A stretch of 64,000 bases of DNA, taken from the NCBI RefSeq assembly GCF_048020265.1, contig NZ_CP171843.1, positions 496,001-560,000 on the forward strand. The letters run 5' to 3'. Source of the DNA: Limnohabitans_A sp048020265. Its GTDB lineage: Bacteria > Pseudomonadota > Gammaproteobacteria > Burkholderiales > Burkholderiaceae_C. A program made the translations under genes and the position numbers. Shown here piece by piece: positions 14,939 through 23,925 of this stretch (its first letter is position 1; the number at the start of each line of letters is the position of its first letter). Under the pieces are notes generated by a model. It saw nothing but the letters and a program-made list of their open reading frames with translations, did no database searches and had not been told where the DNA came from.

Positions 14939-16062
14939 TTCCATTTAATAAGCCATTTTTACATGGGCGAGAGTTGGTGTATATTGCTCAGGCAGTCGCT
15001 TCAGGGAAGATCTCTGGTGATGGATTATTTACGAAAAAATGTCATAAATTTTTCGAAGAAAAATACTTGTTCAAAAAGACGCTTTTGACAACATCATGTA
15101 CCGATGCGCTTGAGATGGCTGCAATATTATTAAATATTCAGCCTGGAGATGAAGTAATACTTCCATCATTCACTTTTGTTTCGACTGCAAATGCATTTGC
15201 ATTAAGAGGGGCAAGACTAATATTCGCAGATAGTGGGATAAACAATCCTAATATTGATGCTGCTGAAATTGAGCAGTTAGTGACTCCTCGTACAAAAGCA
15301 ATCGTAGTTGTTCATTACGCAGGTGTCGCCTGCGATATGGATCGAGTGATCGAGATCGCGAGTGCTAGAAATATCCCGATCATAGAAGATGCCGCTCAAG
15401 CGATTGATTCATTTCATAATGACCGACCATTAGGATCTATAGGATTGCTTGGAGCATTTTCCTTTCATGAAACGAAAAATATTATTGCAGGTGAGGGCGG
15501 GATGCTTGCAATAAACAATGATTCACTATTTCATCGTGCTGAAATAATTCGCGAGAAGGGTACAAACAGAAGTTCATTTTTTAGAGGAGAAGTTGACAAA
15601 TATGGATGGGTAGATATTGGATCATCTTTTTTACCCTCTGATATTACGGCTGCTTATCTTTTTGCGCAATTGGAGAACTTAAATCAAATACAAGAAAAAA
15701 GGAAATACATATGGCATGTTTATTGGAATGGCTTGAAATCAGCTGTCGATGCAGCAGGTGTTTTCTTGCCAGAAATTCCGGTATGGGCAACGAATAATGC
15801 ACATATGTTTTATCTTGTAACAAGGAATATTGAGCAACGTACGCATTTGATAGAACACTTGCGTTCTCAAGGCGTAAATGCTGTTTTTCATTATCTATCG
15901 CTCCACAATAGTCCTTATTACATGCACAAGCATGACGGAAGGAGTCTCCCAAATAGTGATCGATACATGAATTGTTTAGTTAGACTACCACTTTATTATG
16001 AAATGACCAATGATGACATTGATAAAGTAATTGAATCTGTGTTGCAAGCTCTAAAAAACTGA
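14935..16062 (+). CDS. wecE: dTDP-4-amino-4,6-dideoxygalactose transaminase
   Basis: WecE/RffA moves an amino group from glutamate to dTDP-4-keto-6-deoxyglucose, using PLP, to give dTDP-Fuc4N. 375 residues. It follows E. coli WecE closely: MIPFNKPFL at the start, the SCTDALEMAA phosphate loop, VVHYAGVACDMD, EDAAQAIDS and FSFHETKN with the PLP lysine, then EIIREKGTNRS and VDKYGWVDIGSS. These last two are diagnostic for WecE within the DegT family. It overlaps the acyltransferase before it and is followed after 10 bases by a WzxE-like flippase. The substrate's dehydratase RmlB is not in the window. Confidence 0.92.
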   Translation: MIPFNKPFLHGRELVYIAQAVASGKISGDGLFTKKCHKFFEEKYLFKKTLLTTSCTDALEMAAILLNIQPGDEVILPSFTFVSTANAFALRGARLIFADSGINNPNIDAAEIEQLVTPRTKAIVVVHYAGVACDMDRVIEIASARNIPIIEDAAQAIDSFHNDRPLGSIGLLGAFSFHETKNIIAGEGGMLAINNDSLFHRAEIIREKGTNRSSFFRGEVDKYGWVDIGSSFLPSDITAAYLFAQLENLNQIQEKRKYIWHVYWNGLKSAVDAAGVFLPEIPVWATNNAHMFYLVTRNIEQRTHLIEHLRSQGVNAVFHYLSLHNSPYYMHKHDGRSLPNSDRYMNCLVRLPLYYEMTNDDIDKVIESVLQALKN

Positions 16063-16072
16063 TCGCGACTTT

Positions 16073-17335
16073 GTGAGTAAATTTCTTGCTAACTTAGCCG
16101 CGCCTTTAGCGCACAGCTTTCGAATGGCCGCTAACTTGGTTATTCTTAAACTGATTGCTATTACACTTGGTCCGGTCGGAATGGGCGTTCTCGGGAACTT
16201 CATGAGTTTGACAACTATGATGTCCATTTTCGCAGGGGGAGGTATCTCTTCAGGTATAACAAAGTATGTCGCTGAATACAAGTCAAATCCAAAGCGCCTC
16301 ATTGAATTTATAGGTTCCGCACTCACTTTTGGAACATACTTCTCGATTTTTATATTTATTATTTCAATAATATTATCTCGGCAAATTTCAAGTATATTAT
16401 TCGGGTCAGCGGAATATTATTGGCTTATTCTGGCTGTTGGTATATTTCAGATAATTTGCTTTTTTGGAGTCGCCGTTGTATCAGTCGCCAACGGTTTACG
16501 TCGTCAAGATGTTTTTGCAATTATTACACTTGTAGGCTATTCATTGGCAATACCGATAGCATGGGTATTGATTTCGAACTACAAGATCTCCGGTGCAGCT
16601 ATTGCACTTTTGGTTGTGGCATCGGCAGCTGCATTGCCAGCTACATACTTCGCAGTAAAATCCCCAATAACGAAATTATTTAAATTCAGATTGAAAAGAG
16701 CAGATGCAAAGCAATTAGCTCGCTTTTCGTTTATGGCCTTGGCATCTGCAACGATATTTCCTTTTGCAGAAATTTTTATTAGAACATTAATAGTTGATAT
16801 TTTAGGTTCAAATAATGCGGGCTATTGGCAGGCCACGATACGGCTATCTGGCGCTTATATCGGATTATTCACCCTATTTATGTCTATTTCATATATGCCT
16901 ATGCTTTCGGCGGAAATTAGAAAAGAGCAAGTGTCGAAATTGATATATAAACATTTGTTGGGAGTTGGAGGCGTTTTCGCTATATTTGCGTGTATTTTGT
17001 ATTTTCTTAAGAGCGAATTAATTGTAATATTATTCTCTCCAGAGTTCTTGCCCGCTGCTGAAGTCTTGGGATGGTATTTGGTCGGAGATTTTTTTCGTGT
17101 TACCGCCTATGTCATTGGATTTCTTGGAGTCGCTAGAGCTGCCTGGCGGCTGTATGTGATTTGTGAAGTCTTGCAGGTAGGCTTGTTGATTTTATTTACC
17201 TATGTTGGGCTGATATTAGGTGGTAATTTGATGTATGTAGCTTACGCTTATACTATAGGCTATTTGACATATTTTTTTGTAATGCTCGTTGTATTTCGGC
17301 AGTATCAGAAGGGCACTTATGATTTTTTTCGCTAA
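16073..17335 (+). CDS. wzx: Wzx O-unit flippase (WzxE-like)
   Basis: 420 residues with about 12 hydrophobic segments, starting at a GTG with MSKFLANLAAPLAHSF. The pattern ITLGPVGMGVLGNFMSL, GGGISSGITKYVAEY and the late YLVGDFFRVTAYVIGF resemble WzxE, the flippase of enterobacterial common antigen, whose unit also contains Fuc4NAc. This match agrees with WecE next door. It would move the lipid-linked repeat unit across the inner membrane. The gene is AT-rich and overlaps the next gene by 17 bases. Confidence 0.9.
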   Translation: MSKFLANLAAPLAHSFRMAANLVILKLIAITLGPVGMGVLGNFMSLTTMMSIFAGGGISSGITKYVAEYKSNPKRLIEFIGSALTFGTYFSIFIFIISIILSRQISSILFGSAEYYWLILAVGIFQIICFFGVAVVSVANGLRRQDVFAIITLVGYSLAIPIAWVLISNYKISGAAIALLVVASAAALPATYFAVKSPITKLFKFRLKRADAKQLARFSFMALASATIFPFAEIFIRTLIVDILGSNNAGYWQATIRLSGAYIGLFTLFMSISYMPMLSAEIRKEQVSKLIYKHLLGVGGVFAIFACILYFLKSELIVILFSPEFLPAAEVLGWYLVGDFFRVTAYVIGFLGVARAAWRLYVICEVLQVGLLILFTYVGLILGGNLMYVAYAYTIGYLTYFFVMLVVFRQYQKGTYDFFR

Positions 17336-18566
17336 TGCGCTTCCTATGAATGGCGGTAGTACATTTCTAGTCAGAATGTGCCGTGAATTGAGGCATCAGA
17401 ATATTGCTGTTGCAGTTATTTTGCTACGTAGAGAGTATGACAGTAAACTGTACGCCGAACTTGAAATATCAGCGAAAATATTTTATTTGGATGATTTTTT
17501 ACTTGATAAAGGTATGATATTTCGTGGTCATATCGGAATTTTCGGATTTATTGATTGGAAAAAGTTGGAGCATTCTTTGATGCCATTTGGTGACCATATT
17601 CATGCAATGGGAGCTATGGGTTTATTTCTGTGTTGGAGGATGTTTTTTTCAAAAATTCGTTTTTCATTAACTGTTGGTATATATCATCAAAATGAATTTC
17701 TGTATAAGGAATTGAATTATTTATTCGCGAAGCGAATTACTTCAATTTTTCTTCAAATCCCTACTGTAAATGTTATTTTTTTTAACGAAGCGAGTCGCGA
17801 TAATTATTCAAAGTTTTTTAAAAAAGATTTTTCTTCTTCTTTGGTATTGCCGATAGGGATAGATTTGCCGAGTGGTGATGTTAATTTATTTTGTGACGAT
17901 AGTTTTCGTATTGTATCTGTAGGGAATTTGGTTGAATTTAAGACGTACAACGAACATCTAATAAGAGCATTGCCGAATTTGGTCATTAAATATCCAGAAA
18001 TTAAGTATGATATTTTCGGTTCTGGACCAAATGAAAATCATTTAAAAGATATTGTAACTCAACTTGGATTATTGGATCAAGTGCGTTTCCATGGTGAAAT
18101 CGAATATTCAAGAATTAAATTTGCATTAAATAAAGCTGCACTATTTGTTGGTAGTGGCACATCTCTCGTGGAGGCTGCAGCTTTAGGTGTGCCTGCATTG
18201 ATAGGTATTGAGTCAATTAAAACGCCGGAAACTTATGGCTTTTTATCTGATATTGACGGGCTGTCGTACAATGAAAATGTTTCATATTTGCCCAAGAAAA
18301 AAATATCATCATTACTTGATGATTTTTTTGAAGATGTTAGTATGAGAAATGAATTATCGATAACGTGTCGTAAAAAGAGTCAGCAATTCGCAGTGACAAA
18401 GACCGCCGAGGGGTTTATTTCTTTAGATGTTAGAAGGTTTGATTTTAATAAAATCTATCAAATCTTCATCTTGCCGTCACTTTTTGTTTCATTTCTCAAT
18501 ATTGCATTTCGCGATAAGTTTTTGGGTTTCAATGAATTTTCGAATAGAAGAAATCAATCATATTAA
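17319..18566 (+). CDS. Glycosyltransferase, GT4-like
   Basis: 415 residues from ATG 17319, with AAGGG nine bases upstream. The N-terminus (MIFFANALPMNGGSTFLVRM) shows the GGS donor-side motif of GT-B enzymes. The C-terminal half has IVSVGNLVEFKTYNEHL, YDIFGSGPNENHL and the retaining-type ending ALFVGSGTSLVEAAALGVPAL with the E of the E-x7-E region. It likely adds one sugar of the repeat; Fuc4NAc is a guess from its position among the wecE genes. The sugar cannot be read from the sequence. Confidence 0.82.
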   Translation: MIFFANALPMNGGSTFLVRMCRELRHQNIAVAVILLRREYDSKLYAELEISAKIFYLDDFLLDKGMIFRGHIGIFGFIDWKKLEHSLMPFGDHIHAMGAMGLFLCWRMFFSKIRFSLTVGIYHQNEFLYKELNYLFAKRITSIFLQIPTVNVIFFNEASRDNYSKFFKKDFSSSLVLPIGIDLPSGDVNLFCDDSFRIVSVGNLVEFKTYNEHLIRALPNLVIKYPEIKYDIFGSGPNENHLKDIVTQLGLLDQVRFHGEIEYSRIKFALNKAALFVGSGTSLVEAAALGVPALIGIESIKTPETYGFLSDIDGLSYNENVSYLPKKKISSLLDDFFEDVSMRNELSITCRKKSQQFAVTKTAEGFISLDVRRFDFNKIYQIFILPSLFVSFLNIAFRDKFLGFNEFSNRRNQSY

Positions 18567-18578
18567 TGCATATTGACA

Positions 18579-19778
18579 ATGTATTTTGTACTTGGATTGG
18601 TGCCTGAAACACTATTGTTGCTGCCATATTTGCCTAATGGGTTGAGATTTGAATATGTTGTAGTTGCGCTTTTGACTTTTCCTTGTTTGATACTTAAAAA
18701 ATATCGTGTAAATTCAAATATATTATTGTTGGCGGGTTGTTTATTTTTTTCTTTGTTGCCACTTATAATTTCTAGTGCATATTCATCTGAGACAGGGTTG
18801 TACGCTTCACCTTTAGATATGTTCGCACGTTTGGCGCTTCCTGGTGTTATGCTTATTTTCTTTTCTTTAATTTTTAGCGTAAGAAAAACAAATTTTGATC
18901 AGTCTATTGATTCGGTTGTTATTGTTTCATCACTGGTTTCTGGAGTTTCAATTTTAAGTTTTTTGGTTCCTGGTTTCAATAATTTTTTGTCACCTTGGGT
19001 TAGTGGTAATGAGGAGGGCGTCTGGTATCAATCTATTGCTGTGGGGCGAGTGGTTGGGATATTTAATCAACCTTTAGAGGCTGGTTTGTTTTATTCGGTC
19101 GCACTTTTTTCTGTGATAACTAGATTTTGGTTGAAAAAATCGGTGCCGTTCGGTATCTTCTCATTAGTTATAATTGTTTTAGCGGGTGTGTTGACTCTTT
19201 CCAAAATTTTCTTGGTGTTGGGTATTTTTCTTGGATTTATATTTGCATTGGTTTTGGGTTTGATTTCATTGAATCGCTTTTTTTTAATTATTTTCATTTT
19301 AATTCCTTTGGTGCCTGTGGTCGGTCACTTACTTGCTCCTTTATATGTTGATTCTTTAATCCAGCTGTATGATGAGTTCGGTTTGTTATTTGCTCTCACT
19401 GCGGGGAGATTGGGTGCGCCGTCAGAAAATACTGAGCTGTATCTTAGGTTGCTTAGTGATTTTAATTGGATAATAGGTTTCGGTTTGGGTTCTCAGTTGC
19501 CTCTTGATAGTGGATATCTTGAGTATTTCTATCAAGGAGGTTTTGCATCTTTTGCTGGTTATTTAATGTTTATATGTTGCTGTTTTTTCTATGCGTGTAA
19601 AAAATGGAACTCAATTCAGGGTAGACTTTTATTTTTCTTGTCAATGTTGTTGGTGTTGGCTTCGTTTGGAGGTCCGGTTGTGTCAGCTGGACGTGCAAAC
19701 ATAGCGTTTGTCTTGCTTTTGGTGGTCGCACTTACTTCTGATAAGGTTGACTGTCGATATAAACGAGAGGTGATGTAA
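18579..19778 (+). CDS. wzy: Wzy-type O-antigen polymerase
   Basis: 399 residues and about 11 hydrophobic segments, poor in recognisable motifs as is usual for Wzy. A large loop with WVSGNEEGVWYQ and ESFRLGAPSENTELYLR-like sequence (AGRLGAPSENTELYLRLL, about residues 272-289) lies between helices, and GFGLGSQLPLDSGYLEYF is a typical O-antigen ligase/polymerase stretch. ATG 18579 is used; a TTG two codons before is possible. It lies after the flippase and glycosyltransferase, overlaps fnlA by 1 base and is strongly AT-rich. It is the only polymerase candidate in the locus. Confidence 0.8.
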   Translation: MYFVLGLVPETLLLLPYLPNGLRFEYVVVALLTFPCLILKKYRVNSNILLLAGCLFFSLLPLIISSAYSSETGLYASPLDMFARLALPGVMLIFFSLIFSVRKTNFDQSIDSVVIVSSLVSGVSILSFLVPGFNNFLSPWVSGNEEGVWYQSIAVGRVVGIFNQPLEAGLFYSVALFSVITRFWLKKSVPFGIFSLVIIVLAGVLTLSKIFLVLGIFLGFIFALVLGLISLNRFFLIIFILIPLVPVVGHLLAPLYVDSLIQLYDEFGLLFALTAGRLGAPSENTELYLRLLSDFNWIIGFGLGSQLPLDSGYLEYFYQGGFASFAGYLMFICCCFFYACKKWNSIQGRLLFFLSMLLVLASFGGPVVSAGRANIAFVLLLVVALTSDKVDCRYKREVM

Positions 19779-20800
19779 TGCGTGGTGTTTTATTGATAAC
19801 AGGTGGAACAGGTTCTTTTGGTAATGCGGTTTTACGTCGTTTCATTAACTCGGATTTGTGTGAAATTCGAATTTTTAGTCGTGATGAGAAAAAGCAAGAC
19901 GACTTACGCAAAAAGTACAACAGTCCTAAGCTGAAGTTTTACATCGGCGATGTGCGCGACCCACAGTCCGTTATGAACGCTGTACGGGGCGTAGATCATA
20001 TTTTCCACGCTGCCGCACTCAAGCAAGTTCCGTCATGTGAGTTTCATCCCCTTGAGGCTGTTAAGACAAATGTGCTGGGCACCGAAAACGTTCTCGAAGC
20101 TGCAATTCAGTGTGGTGTTCAGCGAGTTGTGGTGCTCAGCACCGACAAGGCCGTCTACCCCATCAATGCCATGGGCATCAGCAAAGCCATGATGGAGAAA
20201 GTTGCCGTGGCCAAGTCGCGCAACAGCGCCCAAACCGTGATCAACGTCACTCGCTACGGCAACGTCATGGCCTCGCGGGGCTCGGTGATCCCGCTCTTCA
20301 TTGAACAAATCCGTGCGGGCAAGCCCATCACCCTGACCGACCCGAACATGACCCGCTTCATGATGACGCTCGACGATGCGGTGGACTTGGTGCTCTACGC
20401 CTTTGAGCATGGCCAGCCGGGCGAAATCTTTGTACAAAAGGCACCAGCTGCCACCATTGAGGTACTGGCTAAAGCCTTGACAGCATTAGTAGGCAAGCCT
20501 GAACACGAGGTGCGGGTGATCGGCACCCGCCACGGCGAAAAGCTCTACGAAGCCTTGCTCAGCCGCGAAGAGATGGTGGCTGCTGAAGACTTGGGTGGCT
20601 ACTACCGCGTGCCCCCTGATTTGCGCGACTTGAACTACGGCAAGTTCGTGGAGCAGGGCGAAACCAAAATTTCTGAAGCCACCGACTACAACTCGCACAA
20701 CACCGAGCGTTTGGACATTGTTGGTATGCAGGCTTTGTTGATGAAGTTGCGCTTCATGCAAGCCATTGCCCGAGGTGAACACGTGGAGCCAGAGGAGTAA
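19778..20800 (+). CDS. fnlA: UDP-GlcNAc C4,6-dehydratase/C5-epimerase (FnlA/WbjB/CapE)
   Basis: First enzyme of UDP-L-FucNAc synthesis. 340 residues, a short-chain dehydrogenase with the NAD(P) loop GGTGSFG at residue 8, FHAAALKQVPSCEFHP, and the catalytic STDKAVYPINAMG...K. The ending matches CapE of Staphylococcus and WbjB of Pseudomonas. fnlB follows after 3 bases. The first 300 or so bases are as AT-rich as wzy, then the gene switches to the GC-rich style of its followers near base 20,120, suggesting a recombination joint inside the gene. Confidence 0.93.
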   Translation: MRGVLLITGGTGSFGNAVLRRFINSDLCEIRIFSRDEKKQDDLRKKYNSPKLKFYIGDVRDPQSVMNAVRGVDHIFHAAALKQVPSCEFHPLEAVKTNVLGTENVLEAAIQCGVQRVVVLSTDKAVYPINAMGISKAMMEKVAVAKSRNSAQTVINVTRYGNVMASRGSVIPLFIEQIRAGKPITLTDPNMTRFMMTLDDAVDLVLYAFEHGQPGEIFVQKAPAATIEVLAKALTALVGKPEHEVRVIGTRHGEKLYEALLSREEMVAAEDLGGYYRVPPDLRDLNYGKFVEQGETKISEATDYNSHNTERLDIVGMQALLMKLRFMQAIARGEHVEPEE

Positions 20801-20803
20801 GCC

Positions 20804-21910
20804 ATGAAAGTCCTGGTCACCGGTGCCAACGGTTTCATTGGCAAAAATTTGGTTTTGCGCTTGCGTGAGCGCGCAGGCACCGAGGTCTTGACCCTGTTGC
20901 GCGGCGATGGCGACAGCGCTTGGCAAGCCGCGCTGGCCCAAGCCGACGCGGTGGTGCATCTGGCCGGTGAGAACCGGCCCACCGACCCCGCCGCGTTTGT
21001 CGCGGTCAACACCGGCCTGACCCAGCGCATGTGCCAAACCTTGCAAAGCATGGGCAAGCGCATACCGGTGTTGTTCAGTTCATCGGCGCAAGCCGAACAA
21101 GACAACCCCTATGGGCGAAGCAAACGGGCCGCCGAAGAGGCATTGGCCCAATTGGCCAAAAGCAACGGCAACCCCGTGGTCATTTACCGTTTGCCCGGTG
21201 TGTTTGGCAAGTGGTGCCGCCCCAACTACAACTCGGTTGTGGCCACTTTCTGCCACAACAAGGCGCACGACCTGCCGGTGCAGATCAACGACGCTCAGGC
21301 CCGTGTGCGCTTGGTGTATGTGGACGACGTGGTGAATGCCTTTTTGCAAGCGCTCGAAGAGCCCATTGCCGGCGTGAGCCACCCTGCGGTGGCTCCCGAA
21401 TACACCATCACCTTGGGTGAGCTGTCAGACCAGATCGACGCGTTCAAGAATTGCCGCAGCACCTTGGTGTCTGAGCGCGTGGGCACGGGCTTGACACGCG
21501 CCTTGTACGCCACCTATGTGAGCTATTTGCCGGTAGAAAAGTTTGCCTATGGCGTGCCGTCCCACGGTGATGCCCGAGGCGTCTTTGTGGAGATGCTCAA
21601 AACGCCCGATGCGGGCCAGTTCAGCTATTTCACGGCGCACCCCGGCATCACCCGTGGTGGGCATTATCACCACACCAAAACCGAAAAGTTTTTGGTCATC
21701 AAAGGCCACGCCCGTTTTGGTTTTCGCCACATGCTCACCAACGAGGTGCACCACCTGGAAACCCACGGTGACCAGCCCCAGATCGTGGAAACGGTCCCCG
21801 GTTGGACGCATGACATCACCAACATCGGCGCTGACGAAATGGTGGTCATGCTCTGGGCCAATGAAATTTTTGACCGTGCCAACCCGGACACGATCACCAG
21901 CAAGGTTTGA
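20804..21910 (+). CDS. fnlB: Bifunctional reductase/epimerase (FnlB/WbjC/CapF)
   Basis: Second enzyme of UDP-L-FucNAc synthesis. 368 residues: an NAD(P) domain (VTGANGFIGKNL at residue 4; VYRLPGVFGKW) and a C-terminal cupin domain (about 245-365) with HPGITRGGHYHHTKTEKFLV, whose His residues bind zinc and which epimerises the sugar. This two-domain build is specific to CapF/FnlB. It follows fnlA at once. Unusually, the third gene fnlC is not next but separated by a phosphoribosyltransferase gene. Confidence 0.93.
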   Translation: MKVLVTGANGFIGKNLVLRLRERAGTEVLTLLRGDGDSAWQAALAQADAVVHLAGENRPTDPAAFVAVNTGLTQRMCQTLQSMGKRIPVLFSSSAQAEQDNPYGRSKRAAEEALAQLAKSNGNPVVIYRLPGVFGKWCRPNYNSVVATFCHNKAHDLPVQINDAQARVRLVYVDDVVNAFLQALEEPIAGVSHPAVAPEYTITLGELSDQIDAFKNCRSTLVSERVGTGLTRALYATYVSYLPVEKFAYGVPSHGDARGVFVEMLKTPDAGQFSYFTAHPGITRGGHYHHTKTEKFLVIKGHARFGFRHMLTNEVHHLETHGDQPQIVETVPGWTHDITNIGADEMVVMLWANEIFDRANPDTITSKV

Positions 21911-21916
21911 ATTTTC

Positions 21917-22741
21917 ATGCTGCGCTCGTTTGGCTTCCCTGTTCAGACTCAGCCGCTCTTTCTTTTTTCAAAAGATGCTGAACTGAAGGCGTCGGACGCT
22001 TATTTGCAGGCTAAAGCAGGAGATAAACAGGCTGCAGTGACACTGCTCATTGACTTGGCTGTGTCATGGCTCCACGAACACGGTGATCGGTTCGAGCCTG
22101 GCCTGACTTTCTTGGCACCGCATGCTTCAGAAGCGAGTGGTGACAATGCGATTCCCCAAGCCTTGGCTGCGGTTTGTGCGTTGATGTTTCAAGGTGCAGT
22201 GGATAACGAGATTGTTCAGTCCGACCGGGTGTTCCATACAGGAGCGGACCCCATGGAGCGAATGGCTGCCAGGGCTCAATTTGAAGGTGCGGTCACTCCT
22301 GGCGCGAAGTATGTTCTGGTGGACGATGTCACAAGCCTGAGTGGAACTCTGGCAGAATTGTCGAATTACATACAGATTTTTGGTGGTGTGGTGCACGATG
22401 TGGTGGTGTTGGTTAACGCTGGCCGCGATAAGGCATTGGTCCCTAGCAAAAAGTTTGTTCAATTGATCAAGGAGCGGTTTGATGATGAATTCACCGAAGT
22501 CTTCGGCATCGAGCCTACAGCGCTCACAGCCAACGAAGCCAATTACCTTGTGGGCTTCACCACAATTGACAGCATCCGAAATCGACTCGCTGCGGCGCGG
22601 CAAGAAATCGATAGCCGATTACGTTCAAAAGGAATTACCCGCACAGCTCAAGGCCAGACATCTGGAGCATCTGCTGCCGCAGGGTTAATTCCAAACACAC
22701 TTGAAGCGGGTGACCCGGCTTCTAAACCGCATCGTGGATGA
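21917..22741 (+). CDS. Phosphoribosyltransferase-like protein inside the FucNAc operon
   Basis: 274 residues. The PRPP-binding loop is YVLVDDVTSLSGTLAEL (about residues 135-151), the mark of type I phosphoribosyltransferases, preceded by an all-alpha/beta N-terminal part. The C-terminal third (EANYLVGFTTIDSIRNRL...) does not match a purine or pyrimidine salvage enzyme. It has no known role in sugar-nucleotide synthesis. Similar lone proteins occur on mobile elements next to DNA-handling genes, which is a memory-based impression. It starts 6 bases after fnlB, and a terminator lies over its stop codon. Confidence 0.65.
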   Translation: MLRSFGFPVQTQPLFLFSKDAELKASDAYLQAKAGDKQAAVTLLIDLAVSWLHEHGDRFEPGLTFLAPHASEASGDNAIPQALAAVCALMFQGAVDNEIVQSDRVFHTGADPMERMAARAQFEGAVTPGAKYVLVDDVTSLSGTLAELSNYIQIFGGVVHDVVVLVNAGRDKALVPSKKFVQLIKERFDDEFTEVFGIEPTALTANEANYLVGFTTIDSIRNRLAAARQEIDSRLRSKGITRTAQGQTSGASAAAGLIPNTLEAGDPASKPHRG

Positions 22742-22769
22742 CTCGCCCGATGCGGTTTTTTTATTTTTT
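22724..22769 (+). terminator. Intrinsic terminator between the phosphoribosyltransferase gene and fnlC
   Basis: AAACCGCATCG (22724-22734) pairs perfectly with CGATGCGGTTT (22748-22758), loop of 13 bases, then TTTTTATTTTTT. It overlaps the stop codon (22739-22741) and sits just before fnlC (22779). A terminator inside a working operon would cut fnlC expression unless read through. Confidence 0.8.
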
Positions 22770-22778
22770 GACATACCC

Positions 22779-23915
22779 ATGAAAAAACTCAAAATCATGT
22801 CGGTCGTGGGTACACGGCCTGAGATCATTCGCCTCTCGCGTGTATTGGCCGCACTGGACCAGCACTGCGACCATGTGCTGGTGCACACAGGTCAAAACTA
22901 CGACTACGAACTGAACCAGGTGTTTTTTGACGACCTGGGCGTGCGCAAGCCGGACTTCTTTTTGAACAGCGCCGAGGGCAGCACAGGCGCTGCCAACACC
23001 ATTGGCAACCTGATCACCGGGGTGGACGGCGTTTTGGCCCAGGTGCAGCCCGAGGCGATGTTGGTGCTGGGTGACACGAACAGTTGTTTGTCGGTGATTC
23101 CGGCCAAGCGGCGCAAGGTGCCGATTTTTCACATGGAAGCCGGTAACCGCTGTTTTGACATGCGTGTGCCCGAAGAGACGAACCGCCGCATCGTGGACCA
23201 CACGGCCGACATCAACCTGACCTACAGCACGATTGCCCGCGACTACCTGCTGCGTGAGGGCCTGCAACCGGACCAGGTCATCAAAACGGGCAGCCCAATG
23301 TATGAAGTGCTGCACCACTACCTGCCACAAATCAAGGCTTCGGATGCTTTGCAGCGGCTGGGGCTGGAAGTTGAAAAGTATTTTGTGGTGAGCGCTCACC
23401 GTGAAGAAAACATCGAGTCCGAGCAGAGCTTTACCAAGTTGGTGCAAGTGCTCAACAGCGTGGCCGAAGACCATGGCTTGCCGGTCATTGTGTCGACCCA
23501 CCCCCGCACGCAAAAACGGGTGGATGCAACGGGTGCTCAGTTTCACCCGCTGGTGCGCCTGATGAAGCCGCTGGGGTTTCATGATTACGTGAACCTGCAG
23601 ATGAACGCCAAAGCAGTGTTGTCGGACAGCGGCACGATCAACGAAGAGTCGTCCATCTTGAACTTTCCGGCACTCAACCTGCGTGAGGCGCACGAGCGGC
23701 CTGAAGGCATGGAAGAAGCAGCCGTGATGATGGTGGGCTTGGAAGTGGACCGCGTGCGCCAAGGCCTGGCGATTGTGGCCACGCAAGCGCGGGGTGAAAA
23801 GCGCGACTTGCGCCTGGTGGCCGACTACAGCATGCCCAATGTGAGTGCCAAGGTGGTGCGCATCGTTCACAGCTACACCGATTACGTGAATCGGGTGGTT
23901 TGGAAGAAATACTGA
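22779..23915 (+). CDS. fnlC: UDP-GlcNAc 2-epimerase family enzyme (FnlC/WbjD/CapG)
   Basis: Last enzyme of UDP-L-FucNAc synthesis: 2-epimerisation of UDP-L-PneNAc-type intermediates. 378 residues with the WecB-like motifs VVGTRPEIIRLSRV, HTGQNYDYELN, VLGDTNSCLS, HMEAGNRCFD and DSGTINEESSILNFP. The ATG at 22779 gives MKKLKIMSVVGTRPEI; an upstream ATG lies within the terminator region. It belongs with fnlA and fnlB. GC content and codon use are those of the core genome. Confidence 0.92.
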   Translation: MKKLKIMSVVGTRPEIIRLSRVLAALDQHCDHVLVHTGQNYDYELNQVFFDDLGVRKPDFFLNSAEGSTGAANTIGNLITGVDGVLAQVQPEAMLVLGDTNSCLSVIPAKRRKVPIFHMEAGNRCFDMRVPEETNRRIVDHTADINLTYSTIARDYLLREGLQPDQVIKTGSPMYEVLHHYLPQIKASDALQRLGLEVEKYFVVSAHREENIESEQSFTKLVQVLNSVAEDHGLPVIVSTHPRTQKRVDATGAQFHPLVRLMKPLGFHDYVNLQMNAKAVLSDSGTINEESSILNFPALNLREAHERPEGMEEAAVMMVGLEVDRVRQGLAIVATQARGEKRDLRLVADYSMPNVSAKVVRIVHSYTDYVNRVVWKKY

Positions 23916-23925
23916 AAGGCTAAAA

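Noticed and set aside
17352..17359. GGCGGTAG as a third ops-like site
   Set aside because: It is inside the glycosyltransferase coding sequence and the following bases (TACATT) do not fit the ops core.
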